Assembly: GCA_009801015.1 (NCBI GenBank)
Contig: VHZZ01010949.1
Location: 25,331 to 65,029, forward strand
Direction of reading: 5' to 3'
Origin: Silene noctiflora
Taxonomy: Eukaryota; Streptophyta; Magnoliopsida; Caryophyllales; Caryophyllaceae
DNA: 39,699 nucleotides
The notes under the pieces are model-generated. The model was not told where the DNA came from. It searched no databases and saw only the letters and a list, made by a program, of their open reading frames with translations. Every line of letters starts with the position of its first letter. Positions within the stretch are counted from its first letter, which is position 1. Shown here one piece after another: positions 1 to 12,139 of this stretch. The position numbers and the translations under genes were made by a program.

Positions 1-299
1 ACTTTATTCTAGTGACATGATTAATTAGCTTGTTTATGGGATATTATTAAAATGTTAAATTTGTATAGTTTACTTTTTACTTATAAGTGATGGTGTATTC
101 TCAATTGACACGTTCTTACTATACTACTTAAAGTTAGCTTTTTTATATTATTGTATAGATTTTCTAATAGCATTAGCCTTATTAATTAACGAGTTAGTAT
201 TTACTATTCTGTAAAATTATTCTATCTGATAACAACTACAAGGTAACAAGCTACTTAGTATACTGTTTTGCTCTAGCAACCGCACGTGCCTGCTATTTA
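1..299. other. AT-rich stretch with no visible gene
   Basis: AT-rich, short frames only in all directions. No repeat boundary, RNA gene or promoter could be supported here. Confidence 0.5.
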
Positions 300-1190
300 A
301 CCAAATATATTTTAGAATTTTTTTGTTAAACACAACCTTTAAAAAGAAAATTTTCAAACACCACCTTTAACAAAAAAGTTTGTCAAAACACAACCTTTAA
401 TAAATTTTTTTGTCAAACAAGACTTTTAGGCCGGATTCCGACAACTTTCTGATCACTTGCAATGCGGTGACTTTCAGTCTATATTTGAGATAACAAACGA
501 GATCGGGTTCAGGTGTTACTGGACTCGTTGGAAAGCTAAGAGTACAGATTTTCCAGGGTTTGTCAACACGGCGGCAAAAGGCGGGCTTATGTGAGGTCGA
601 TTGGTGCGTAAAGTAAGGCTGGTTAGAGAAAGGGTTGTAAGTTTCGGTTTACAGCGGGTGGTCGGAGGTTTTTCGTGGGTCTTTTAATGGGGTTATGATG
701 TGTTGTTTGGTCTGAAATTTGGTATGTAGGTTGAGGGGAGTGCCAGGTATGTCGTAGTTGTGTTGTTTGTGGTGGTCATTGGTTGCAAATGTTGGTTTGA
801 GAGGAGTGAATTAACCCCGAAAAAATTCTACTTTAACTTATATTAGCCTTATGTGACCAGCCTTACTTTACACACTAATCCACCCCACATAAAGCCACCT
901 TTGACCACCGTGTTAACAATCGCTGGAAAGCTTGTACGTCAATTCCACCTTTCCAATGAGTCTAAGAACACCTCAACTCGACCTCCTTTGCAATCTAAAA
1001 CATCGACTGAAAGTTACCCCATTGCAAGTGGTCAAACTATTGCCAAAATGCCGAGTCCTCCAACCAAAATGTCGTGTTTGACAAAAAAAGTTATTAAAGA
1101 TTGTGTTTGACAAACTTTTTTTTAAGAGTAGTGTTTGAAAATTTTATTTATTTAAAGATTGTGTTTCTCAAAAAATACTATATTTTAGGT
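300..1190. mobile_element. Foldback / long-TIR element, about 0.9 kb
   Basis: The left arm (about 300-620) and right arm (about 850-1190) are inverted copies of each other. The left reads TTTGTCAACACGGCGG near 560, and the reverse complement of the right reads TGTTAACACGGTGGTC near 915. Both arms also share the outer motif GTTTGTCAAA with AACACAACCTTTAA-like blocks and the inner motif GTAAAGTAAGGCTGGT. Arms of about 300 bp around a 230-bp centre are typical of foldback or Mutator-like non-autonomous DNA transposons. I could not delimit a target duplication. The 85-codon frame at 853-1110 is only the right arm read through. Confidence 0.75.
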
Positions 1191-1210
1191 TGCCCTCCTA
1201 CCCTCAACTT

Positions 1211-2430
1211 ATTTGGATTATTTAATGAGAATAATCTATCCTATGAGTGCCCTGCAAATAACACTCCATCCTATCAGTAATTCCAATTAAATCCATACTA
1301 TCCATCATTCTTCCCATAACAAACTCACTTAAAAATATGACCGATTACTTTAGGTTACATTCTCTCTCCTCCTTATTTAAGTATTTTCGACTGATTTCCT
1401 TCGTACATCTCTTCCATTTTTCTTCAACTTTTGTGTTCTCCTTTTTGTTCTCTTGATTCTCCTTCTCCCTAATTCTTCCTCTGCGTTTTTTTTTCTAGAG
1501 CAAATAGCTTCCTTTAATATTGGGTTCCTTTCCTTAATTACAAACCCTAAATTTCCCTTTTTCTCCCATTGAAAGCTCCTCACTCCTCCGTGAAGATTCC
1601 ATAGTATCACATACTAATTAATTGGAAATTATTGCACACCAATCTGTAGCTCGCATATTGAAATTACTTCAGCGGATTTCTCTCGTTTGCATATAGATTT
1701 CCCAATTTTGTCATTGACCGTCATCTAGTGATGGTCAATCCGCCTGCTCTGATTGTTTTTTATTTATCCATCGTTCTTCCTCACCTACTCTTTGGGTTTT
1801 CCAGGAATTGGTGGACGTTTATTTTGCCAATTTTACNGGTGTAACTCTTCAATACACTCTTTTTATATTCATCTTTTGCCTCTTACAATCCACCTTTCTT
1901 CTACTCCTTACACTACTTTCACGCTCACTCTTTACTTATTTCCTAAATTTCTCAATTCAATCACAAGCCCATTAATTATTTCCTCAAACACTAACTAGTA
2001 ACTACCCTTTACTCGATTTTCACCATATAATATAGGGTTGTAAGAGACATTTCATCGAACATGTGGTGTACAAGATGATTGCAACGTTTTTTTCCGAGAA
2101 AAAAAGGGTGGTTTTTGTATATTATGGGAATGTTGGTAATATATGGGTCAATAACGTCCAATGGGGGTTTGATAGTTTGAATAGTAAGGTTAGTGGTTTG
2201 AAGATTGGTAAAGAAAGAAGTTGACGGAGAAGTGTGTTTAAAGTGTATTGAACACACTTCAGTGCTTTTACCCTAAATATAATAAGGGTGACCTGTTGTT
2301 CAGGTTGCCCTTCTCCTGAGACTATAGTGGTAATGATGGATAAGATGAATTTAATTGGAATTACTGATAGGATGGAGTGTTATTTGCAGGATACCCATAA
2401 GATGGATTATTCCCATAAAATAATCCCAAT
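1211..2430. mobile_element. DNA transposon with about 100-bp inverted termini
   Basis: The block 1211-1312 recurs inverted at about 2325-2430. Shared strings include CTGCAAATAACACTCCATCC (1252-1271, inverted near 2370-2390) and CAGTAATTCCAATTAAA. The roughly 1.2-kb element has a T/C-rich interior and no transposase frame, so it is non-autonomous. The target duplication is not clear, so the superfamily is open. Confidence 0.7.
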
Positions 2431-2551
2431 TTATATTACTATTCAATGAAATTAGGACACCATATCCCTTTCTGTTTTGATATGTGCACATTACTTTAGC
2501 TAACCGTTTAGCCAATTTAAAGCACATCGCTTTATCGAAAACATTACTAAA

Positions 2552-3393
2552 CGGAATTACTCTTTCACATACGGATTTTACTCTTTCACATACATTTTTT
2601 CATTAAATTTCCATATGGTACCATTTTTTCTAAACCTAACGAAATTAAAGTCGTATTACATTTTCCCTAAATTCGAATCTAATTGTGCTAACTTCTAAAA
2701 ACTTGAATGAATTATAATTTTATAAACTAGTGAAATAGTTGTATTGTGCATCAATTATTTATTGAAGTTATTAGGGTTGATGNTTGTTAATTAGTAAAAT
2801 TAATTTTTGTGGTATTACCNTGTATCCCCAATCCCCTTTTGCCTTCTTCCCNTTCCATNTTCAGTTCCTAACACGNAGGGTGCTCGGAGCGACGACGNTG
2901 CGATAGGTATGGTGGTTGGAGCAGGAGGAGGGGAGTGCGGGAGAGAGGCGAGTGCAGGAGGTTGGTTGTATGGTTGTCTGTGGCCGGCGACGGTGGTGGT
3001 CAGAAGGTGGTCGTCTGGGAGTGAGGTGTTGCTAGTCAGTGGTGTGTGAGTTGCCTGGTAGTGACGATGGGACGATGTTGCTGTAATTTTGTGCTATTTT
3101 GTTTTTTCCTTTGTTTTTTTTAAAATAAATCATATTTAAGTTGTTCTTATGTAAATAGTAATTAGTTTTTGTTTTATTTTTTTTATTTTTAATTTTAGTT
3201 TGATTTTCGGCAATTGGACTGGCCGGAGATAATAAATGTAGGTGATGAACGGAGGAAGTGGTGAAGGACATAATGAAGAAGAGGAAAGGGAGGAAAAAAT
3301 CAATTGGGTGAGGCAAATGAAAAAAATGACAAGGGTAATATTGTAAATGACGTATGTGAAAGAGTAAAATTCGTATGTGAAAAAGTACGTCCC
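2552..3393. mobile_element. TIR element with 8-bp target duplication
   Basis: TTACTAAA at 2544-2551 is repeated exactly at 3394-3401. Inside it, the left end carries CTCTTTCACATACGG twice in tandem-like spacing, and the right end carries the inverse (CGTATGTGAAAAAGTACG), giving inverted termini of about 45 bp with a few mismatches. The 842-bp element has a GC-rich interior (about 2880-3060) containing several ambiguous bases and no transposase. An 8-bp duplication suggests a hAT relative, but an imperfect 9-bp one (MULE) cannot be excluded. Confidence 0.75.
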
Positions 3394-3441
3394 TTACTAA
3401 AAGCCTCAAGCAAAAGGGGAAATTAAAATAATAAGTCTCCG

Positions 3442-3568
3442 TTGTGACGGGTATATCCATCACAAGCTTGTGACGGATAAAGTATCACCCTTATGGGCTT
3501 ATCCTTATTTTCCCAAATGGGTTTTATTTGACCCGTCAAAAGCTTGTGACGGATATTGTCCGTCACAA
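3442..3568. mobile_element. MITE with TTGTGACGG inverted ends
   Basis: The left end TTGTGACGGGTATATCC and the right end GGATATTGTCCGTCACAA are inverted copies, and both continue inward through a shared TCACAAGCTT. The element is about 127 bp and AT-rich in the middle. Related copies occur at 24093-24256 and, degraded, near 36640-36690. It lies about 330 bp upstream of the acetyltransferase start, directly abutting the previous element. Confidence 0.7.
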
Positions 3569-3779
3569 ATGAGAATTTGTGAAATCAAAATTTAATAAAT
3601 AATAATCCTCAAGTTCATTTACACAATCTTGGTAGTGAATTGTCTCCATCATATCTCTTATTTTATTTTGTTTTATTTTTTTTAAAAAAAAAGAACATTA
3701 TCCATTTATCCAATAGTTAATACCCATTTCCCCTTGCCACTCGGGGAAAAAAAGGTGACAAAGGTAAAAAAAAACACAC

Positions 3780-3790
3780 TATATAAATAT
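3780..3790 (+). promoter_or_regulatory. Candidate TATA box of the acetyltransferase gene
   Basis: TATATAAATAT lies about 110 bp upstream of the ATG at 3901, the expected distance for a plant TATA box with a short leader. It is in AT-rich DNA, so a chance match is possible. Confidence 0.45.
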
Positions 3791-3900
3791 ATAATTCTAC
3801 CTTATTTTTCAAGCAATTTTAATTTTTTTTTTTTCTGAGGTGAGCAATTTAAACTTTTGATGTTGGGTTGAAAGAGAAAAAAGAGAAAGACAAAAAAAAA

Positions 3901-6900
3901 ATGGAATTGGAATTGCAAAGAAGAATATTTCCGCAATTTAGATTGGAAATTCCTCATTTAATGAAATCCAATAATACCCATTTCTCCACCCTTCGTATTC
4001 CTTCATCTTTTGGGTATGTTCCATTTATTTATTTATTCAATTCCCATTATTTCTAATTTTAATAAGATATTATGATTATGTGAGTTTTTTTTTTAATTCG
4101 GATTTTATTTAGCAATTTTTTTTTTATTATTTATGCAAATTATTCAATCTGATAATATGGGCTGACGATAAAAGTTCAATTAGATTACTAGTTGGTAAAA
4201 GTAGTTATTATGAAAACCAATTTTACGATAAATTTGTGTAAGGCCGCCTTATTCAAGTAGTTATCCCTCTTTATTTTATCATTGCATGTGCGAAGCTTGT
4301 ACTCTTGATTTGAGAATTGGAGGGAATTGAAGATTAGGGTATCTACAATTTAGCTGCAGAAATGATGTAATTGTATTGTAGTTACTCTTAGATGTAAAGA
4401 ATGGGAGAACTATAGTACCAATGGTGTTAATTTCGTGGTATTGGTCGCGATCATTCTAACAGATGTGAATCACTGTGACATGCTATGGCTCAGTGAAGCG
4501 TTCAATGTCAGGGTTTATTGCAGCTTGTTTTTATATTGGTTAGTGTCGGCTTTGTTAACCATTGTCAGCTGTATCGGTCAATTGTCAGCTATTTTTGGCA
4601 ACCCTTTCTATATCGGAAAATATTACCATGGAAACCGAAAATTCTTTATGTGGTGGCCGGTCATATGACTCATGGATGTCACATAAGGGCTTATATTTCC
4701 TATATTTAATACCATGGTAGGGAAAGTGAGACAAAGTGTGAGTTCTTATTGATCTGTTTTAAGCGTTTAAGGTGTGTTTGGATTGAGGTATTTGGAGGGA
4801 AAGGAAAGGGAGGGAAAGTAAGGGATTTGAAATCCCTTGTTTGGATAACAAATAAGGATGAAGGGAAATGGAGGGAGGGATCCATTTTCCGTTCTCCAAG
4901 GCAAGCCAAAATCTCTCCACAATAGGAGAGATTTGGAGGGAAATTGTGTCCAAACAACCACTCCCTATTCCACCCCCCTTTCATTTCCCTCCCTTTCTCT
5001 TCCCTCCTTCCCCTTCCCTTCCCTTTTCCCTCCACTTTTGCTATCCAGTTTGGATTGAGGAATTTAGAGGAAAAAGAAAGGGAGGGAGAGTAGGAGATTT
5101 AAAATCCTTTATTTGGATAGCAAATGAGGGTTGAGGGAAATGGAGGGGGAGAGATTTGGACGGATCCATTTTCCCTCCTCTAAGCCTAATCAAAACCTCT
5201 CCACAATAGGCAAGATTTGGAGGGAAATTGTATCGAAACAACCACACTCCATTCCCCCTCCCTTTCCCTTCTCTCCCTTTCCTCCTTCCCCCTCCCCTCC
5301 TTTTCTCTCCACTTTTGCTATCCAAACACACCTTAGTGTAGGCCACAAATTCTTCTATACTAATGTGGTTGTTTTGGATTTGTGTTCGAGTGATTTATTA
5401 GTCAAGCTTTTCTTACTGAGTACTTGCAGCTGTTTGGATGGCCTCGTTTGACAGTTAAGCGATAAATGTGAATTAAGCTATATGCAAATGCATTTAATAG
5501 AGCTAAGTGTGGGCCTAGAGGATGCTAAAATTGGAAAATACTAGCTAACATTAAATTAAGATCCTTGAACATAATTAGAAAGGAAAAGAAGAGAAGGAAA
5601 TGATATAGAAAGAAAGAAAGAGAAGGGAAAGGAAGTGGCATTTCCATTGTATGGTTTAGTTGATCAGAATTAAAATTATCCTTCTGTTTAGTTAGGAACT
5701 ATTTCGTAAATATAGGAGTTTTAAAATGACATAACATGAAGTTTATGCGGTTAGCTTGTGTTCTGTCCAAATTCCACAGATTAGGGAGGACAGTAAACAG
5801 TTTTATGGAGCACTAAAAAACAATTTTCATAGCTTCCTTCATTTCATTCCGAACCTATGTAACTATGTTTACCAAAACTAGAAAATTAATCAATTCTTTC
5901 TCGCCCCAAATCATTTATACACAATTCCTTCCTACAAAATAAGCTGTTGTTGACTGGTGTTCTCCTATGTTTTAGTTATAGATTGAAAACAATAGTTTGT
6001 TATCCTAAATGCTTTATTGTATTTAGTTTTTAATCCCAACTTGTCATTTTAAGACTTCGAACATTGAACTTGGAAGCGGAGTTGGACCAGGGATACTTTT
6101 CAATTTATCCTGAAATCCAATAAAGTTATGATAGCATAGTTTTTGAATGCTGGGTACTTTTATTTGTGATTAACATTTGCTGTGTATCTTGTCGATGTTC
6201 TTTTCCAGAGAGAGCTTTCCTACTAATCTTTCAAGGTTACAATCTCTAGAAGTACATTGCAACAATGGTCAAAGTATACAGCAGTCTGCTGCCTCGGCTA
6301 GTGATAATTTAAGGCTACCTGAGCTCTCATTCAACAGATTGCAGCCTAGTGACCAGGAGTGTGATGGTTTACTTAGGCGCCATTTTGGCCGGTATCTTGC
6401 CCGAGAAGCTTTTCTTGATGAAGAATACTGGGTTAGTCTGTCATTTTAAAACTGTAAAGTATAGTTAGTTATTCACACAAATTTTGAAAACTGGGAGTAT
6501 ATTTTTCCCTATCCATGGCAGACAGCAGCATGGCTACGTGCAGAAGCCCATTGGGAATCTGTGTCTTACACGAGGTGAGTTTTTATTCACACCATTCAAA
6601 CGGTTTTCTTTTAGGCAAATATGATATGCATTCTATGATATCCCTTTCTATTTGTCAATGTTCTCCCTCTTCTTCTTTCTGCTGAAATATTTGATGGTCA
6701 CAGATTTTGTTCAATTCTTCTTTCAGGCAAATTGATGTCCATAAAAGGAAGTATGCGGAACAGGTGAATTATTGTAGAGATAACATAATTATTTTGTGAT
6801 GAGTAAATGTGATTCCACAATTATATTTAATTACCCCCATAAATTAAGGAAGTGCTTTTCTGAAGTCTACTGGATATCATATGTGGGCAGCGGCCTTTTC

Positions 6901-9900
6901 TCAGGGTTGGTACTTGGTAGAATTGATAGTCAACTGGGTTTGCCGTTTTTATGAAGAGGGTCAAAATTGCTGCCCTTCTATAAGGATAGAAACAATTTTT
7001 TTATACCACGTTAAGATTGATCAGAGAAGGCTTTTCTTTGTCTCGAATGTTCCACGTTTATAGAGTATGTTCTCACCTGGGGTTCTGTACAGATTGTTTG
7101 ACTTGTTCTTGAGATTCTGATTTAGTCTTATACTTAACTTGTATGGTGTATGAACGCTATGCCTAGAATTAAACTAATAGAATGGCATCCAACTGTAGAT
7201 TATCATTTTGGAAGCTTCGAGTGTTTTTTAGAGGGTATCTCAATTATGTTTATACAACGAAATTGTGCATCTTTATTACCCCTTGTCTCCTTTTGCTCCT
7301 TCATTGATTTAATAATATCGTGTGATCTAAAAGAAATGTGGGTGTTAGATACATATACAACTGTTGAGTTTAACATATGATTGAGCAGGTTCAGCTGTTT
7401 GACAAAATGCTCACTTAAAATTTACTCAAGGTTTGGAGAGTAGAGTTACTAGGTGCTGCAGATGTCTATTTATATAAACTGTTTAGTATCAGGATGGCTG
7501 AATTGGCTTCGGTAGATTAAAAACAACATAATGTGCTATGATGCATTTCTAAACAACAGTTTCTCCCTATATTTTAATAGAGTTCTCTATTCTTTTGATA
7601 TGCGATGTCAAGCAGAGGTCAGTTTTGGTTTACATTTACTTGTGCCATACTTGGTTCTGTAAGTTTGGGTGTCTGACGTTGTTGTCCCTTCCCGGACCAA
7701 AAGAAGAAAAGATTAGACAGTTTCCAATTAACTTTTAGTGTGACTAAATCGGATGACATTGATAACTTGAAGAGTTTTATCTGGTTTTCCTGTGACACCT
7801 ACTAATTATTTAGTTTATCTTTTTTTTTTTTTTTTTTTTTTTGCATTACAGGAGTTCTACGCACTTAAACGGCGATGCTCCGGGCTAGATGGAAATTCCC
7901 TTAGGTGCTTTTGTTTAGTTGCGGTGTGTTTCAATCTCAGAACTAATTTTAAAATTATAATGGGATAGCCATGAAACCTGGATAAGTGTATTTTGAGTGC
8001 AAGATTAATTCATTAATAAAAAGTCATATGACGTCGTGAGAAGACATCAGAATTGACAAAATAAAAATCTGTAGAAATGGAAAATTAATAAAATAAACCC
8101 TTCTTCAAATATCACTGATAAGATATGACTCTTCTGCATGCCTCTATTTTACTGTTGGTATTGATAGAGCCATGCCGAGTGTATGTATATGCTATAGTGT
8201 GTGCGATATTAGTTTATTACTCTAATATTGTTCCATAACCGTTGACTCAAAATGTGATTTTTATACGTCTAAGTGTGAGCCCATTTGTTTTCTTACTTTC
8301 CCGCCTCTTGGTTCTCACTCGCTCAGTCTCCGTCATTTGTATACCTTTACATTTAGCGCGGATACCAATTTGAGGCACAGACATACATATCTACCCTTCT
8401 TTCATTCTCTATCCTCTGGGCTCTGGTCTCCCATGTGTTCCCACTTCCCACTTATTCCCACCACCATTTAACATATTCATTAGCAGCTGATCCCGTTATC
8501 CTCTCTCCCCTCCATTTACATCTATTGTGTACTGCTTAGTGCTTATGGTTCTTTATTGTTACTCGGACCTTTAAGTAATGGTTTGAATTCTCTTATGCTG
8601 ATAAACTCTTGCTTTGCCAGTGTCAGAGTTAGCGAAAATTGTCTTGTTGGTTGATTACCTGGGGCTGCTGCAACTAAGGAAATTTACTAGATTTGAATTG
8701 ATTATTTTTTTACTTTGATCAATTCTTTTCACATGTGTCGTTACTCTTACTTTATCCTGGTGCCCTTCAAATCATCAGCTGGCATGTGTTTTAGGTAAAA
8801 AGAGAGGATAAAAATGCTAAAAGAACAGTCTTAAACAGTATTGTTGGGACTCTAGATCTCAGCATTAGACAGTTTTTACAGGGAGAAACATATCCTGGGG
8901 TATGTGTTTTTAAGCCCTTGTAAAGAACATTTTACATAATTTGAAATTATGAACCTTGAAGCTACTGTTTGCTAAACTTTTATCACGTATCATAATATTT
9001 CAGGAGAAAAAGAAGTCATCAGTTGTATTAGCTTGTCAGGAGCCATTTGGTATGCATAGATACGCCTACATTGCTAATGTTTGTGTTTCAAAGTTTGCCC
9101 GGCGTCAGAGAATTGCTTCAAATATGCTTCATTTGGCTATGGATGTTGCCGCTTCTTCTGGTACTGCATTTCCCATAGCTACAAATATTATTCATGGTGT
9201 TCACTTCATTTCAATTCAAACTTTTAAATGTATGCTACAAGGTATGAAGCAATTGTTCGTCCATGTAAATGCGGATAACAATGCTGCTCAGGACCTGTAC
9301 AGCAAAACAGGCTTTAAGGTGCGCCTCTATTCTTGTGGGTATCATTTTTATCTTAGTTTTTTACCTCGATAATTGCATGCTATGAAATATAGTAATGATT
9401 TTAACTGAAGAAAGCAGGGTTAGGGCATCTTCTTAGTTTCCAGTCATGCAATAATTTTCTTTATTAAAAGGGAAGTAAAATGGATCCCTCCATTTCTATC
9501 CTCTTTGGTTTCCCCAACCCCATATCCAAAAACAATGGAAAATTGTCTCCTGGTTCTCCCTCCCTTGTTTCTCTCTAAGTCTTCCTATCTAATGAAAGTG
9601 GTAGGGAGACAGTGGTGATGTTTATATTATCCGGGCATTCCATCAAATAGTTCGCTTGAATGTTACTATATTGACGTTTATGTTTGCTATCCTCAAATTA
9701 GTGATACAGCAATACTCCATCTTAGTTGGGACACTTATGTATGGAAAGAAATAATGTGTTTAAGGTTCAAGCATACAAAATAATGCATTCACTTATTCAC
9801 ACACTCTGCATGGTTAGGTGCTTATAACAATCAGACTTTCTTTTGGTCAAGAACTCTAATTCGCATTAACCCACCTTTATTTTTGCTAATGATTAATGAG

Positions 9901-10762
9901 TTGTAGCCATGCACCCATATAGGGCATATGATTTGTTTTTGTTTTAATCTATTTGCTTTTTTTATGTGAGAATGTTGTTGAAATATGAGGCTAATGGTGC
10001 ATGAGCTGAGCTAAATTGAGCCAAATAAGTTGAGCTCAAATAGAGAGACTCACAAATGAATTCGAGTTAGTTCATGTTGAAGCTCGGGATGAAGACAAGT
10101 TGTAGTAAATGAGCCAAGCTCGAACACTCAGCTATATATGGCACGGATCGGCTCATTTACAAGCCAAACATCATAAAATTTGTAGCTAGGTACTCTTTTC
10201 GTTCCAGAAAGAGACAAGGGAAAATACCTTAAATACCTCTCTCTAAATACAAATATTGTACACCCATTTGACTATTTCAGTATTTCCTATGGAGTAATTG
10301 CTTATTAATCCTTCTATTCTTAGGCATTGCCCTCATTGACTTTAGGCCTTCTGCTCAAATTCTGAGGGCAAATGTAGACAAGCGGTAAGGGTAAAAGAGG
10401 AATGATGAGGGTTAATTATATTGACCATTAGATATATCATATATGTGCTACATGCATTCAAATTGTGAGGGCAAAAAAGACATTTTCAATCCAAATTTTG
10501 CTAAATTTAGAATTGTTTAGGCCAAAAGACGAACGACTCTTAAGAATATGGAGTGCAATTTTACGTAAAGAGTGATTGATTATTTTGTGACAAACAAATG
10601 CTCAACTCTCACTGGACTGATGTAGTATTTACTATAGTCCTCTTCTCTAACATGTTGAGAATGATTTCTTGCATGTTCGTGTTTTATTGTTCTGGTTAGA
10701 TTGTGGAGGTTGCGTCATCCATTTCAGAAGAACAGACACTTCTAATGTCGAAGGAGTTATAA
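3901..10762 (+). CDS. GNAT-family N-acetyltransferase, plastid GNAT6/7-like, nine exons
   Basis: Exons read as 3901-4013, 6209-6431, 6522-6574, 6727-6763, 7852-7923, 8795-8899, 9004-9160, 9242-9318 and 10700-10762. All junctions are GT-AG, phases agree, and the product is about 299 residues. The N-terminus is basic and hydroxylated, fitting a plastid transit peptide. The middle block (FGRYLAREAFLDEEYW, WLRAEAHWES) and the C-terminal GNAT fold (VGTLDLSIRQFLQGE; YIANVCVSKFARRQRIASN; LFVHVNADNNAAQDLYSKTGF) match plant organellar GNATs, which acetylate protein N-termini and lysines with acetyl-CoA. The acetyl-CoA loop reads R-R-Q-R-I-A (234-239), where the family usually has Gly at the fourth place. 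The ATG at 3901 is the first in frame after an A-rich leader. Which GNAT paralog it is remains uncertain. Confidence 0.88.
4770..5332. mobile_element. PIF/Harbinger-like element, two-unit, in intron 1
   Basis: The ends are perfect inverted repeats (GGTGTGTTTGGAT at 4771, ATCCAAACACACC ending 5332) flanked by TTA on both sides, the 3-bp target typical of PIF/Harbinger elements. Inside, the unit is present twice (about 4771-5046 and 5047-5332), each with a GGAGGGAAA-rich left half and a CCCTTTCCCT-rich right half, so each unit is itself palindromic. Several open frames here are by-products of the purine/pyrimidine-rich arms. Confidence 0.7.
7820..7842 (+). repeat. Homopolymer T run before exon 5 of the acetyltransferase
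   Basis: Twenty-three consecutive T bases end nine bases before the exon 5 acceptor at 7852. The run would act as the polypyrimidine tract; its length is likely variable or misassembled. Confidence 0.7.
9988..10165. mobile_element. Degenerate GAGCTC-rich element in intron 8
   Basis: Repeated GAGCTGAGC, TTGAGCTC, CCAAGCTCG and a terminal CGGCTCATTTACAAGCC resemble the hAT-like element at 12737-12934, which ends CGGCTCAGTTACACGCC. Boundaries and target duplication are not clear, so this looks like an old, decayed relative. Confidence 0.4.
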
Positions 10763-10866
10763 CCTCCAAGATTTGGTAAACTACAGCCTACATGCAAATA
10801 TTGTACATAAATATTTGCTGCATGCAGCCAAGGTATCTGTTCTTGTTACACCTTCTTTTATTGATG

Positions 10867-11153
10867 TAACGTGTTCAGTCTTATATTGTTATTTAGCTGA
10901 GTAATAGAAGCTGCCAATTTGTTTTAGTTTTTGGCATGCAAAGCTCCAAGTAACGTGTTCAGTCTTAATTGTAACTCATGCTGAATTCGTATGGTGCCAT
11001 AGTTTTATGTACACGGATATAATTACATCGGCTTGCGACTTTTTGCTTGTATATGTAGCGTGTTCAGTCTTCATGCTGAATTTTTATGATGTCATAGTTT
11101 TATGTACATGGACATAATTACATCGGCTTGCGACTTTTTCCTTGTATATATGG
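10867..11153. repeat. Tandem duplication downstream of the acetyltransferase
   Basis: Two adjacent copies of roughly 100 bp (about 10951-11055 and 11056-11150) share TGTTCAGTCT, CATGCTGAATT, CATAGTTTTATGTACA and ACATCGGCTTGCGACTTTTT. A third partial start (AACGTGTTCAGTCTTA) lies at 10868. The repeats fall in or just after the 3' untranslated region, beginning about 105 bp past the stop codon. Confidence 0.75.
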
Positions 11154-12139
11154 CTCCTAGTAATATTTCCTACGTTTTAATTGCTGGCTTTTTTTTAACT
11201 TTTTTTTGACATATTATGCCTTGTGGAAATCGCTATGTTTCCACGGGATACATTGGGTAACTACTCTGGGTTGGGAATTCCTTTCACACGGTTTATCCCC
11301 TGGAAACGTGATTGCAACCTTTTTATTGCAATCCTTTTACATGGCATCTCTTCATTTTATCCTTGCATCTTCTAATCTTCCTATAGTTCACAGATGTACC
11401 AGGTTAGGTCATGTATATTGTATATAGTTATATACCCTCTTATGGGGATAATGTCCAGCATTCCGATCTCTTATCTCATTCAGGATAAGTAAGTACTGTA
11501 AAAATTTCCAGTTGAGTGTTCAGATGAGGATTCCAATTCATCTGAACCACCAACTAGCCACAGAAAGGCTAACAATCTGAACAAATCATAATGGTACAGG
11601 GTTTCATGGTTCAGTTTTCTACTTGTTGGGGAAGGGTTCAAATTCATAGAATGCTATGGAGTACTAGGTTCAAATATAAAGCACCGTAGCAACCTAGTTT
11701 TCGAATACCCTGTGCAACCGTGAGATGATTTCTGCATGAACATGGTTTTAATTGGATTCTCATATTTAAGAGGCAAGAGTTGGAATTTCAACTCATTTCA
11801 TCCTATGTTCTCAGACTTTTGAAGAGTAAGTTTTGAGGCTTATTACAAGTCAAACATTTTCTATTTTTTATTGATTCGTTTACTTTTCTGTTGGACAAGA
11901 ATTCAGTCGAGTATACATGATAATTTCATACTTATTCTTGTCACTTGGTTGAATTATCCTGCTTCGGCCCACATGATTGCATGGTTAGCGAACTACACTA
12001 TTAGGCTGCCATAGATTTTTGTAGGGTTTTTTTTTGACAGTTAGATTTGTATGGTTGAAACGAGGGAGTATTATTTTACAAACTCGAACCCATTACCAAA
12101 TTGAATACCAGACCATGCAACATTGTTCGAGACGGGTGT
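11154..12139. other. Intergenic stretch between acetyltransferase and GAD copies
   Basis: No gene is supported. The last 320 bp (about 11815-12139) is similar to 14690-14962, for example TTTTGAAGAG(T/C)AAGTTTT and CTTTTCTGTTGGACAA. It is therefore the 3' flank of the glutamate decarboxylase gene, duplicated with it. Confidence 0.55.

Noticed and set aside
853..1110. 85-codon plus-strand frame
   Set aside because: It lies inside the right arm of the foldback element and its sequence is explained by that inverted repeat.
4706..5451. Several overlapping Pro/Ser- or Gly/Lys-rich frames on both strands
   Set aside because: They arise from the purine/pyrimidine-rich arms of the transposon in intron 1.
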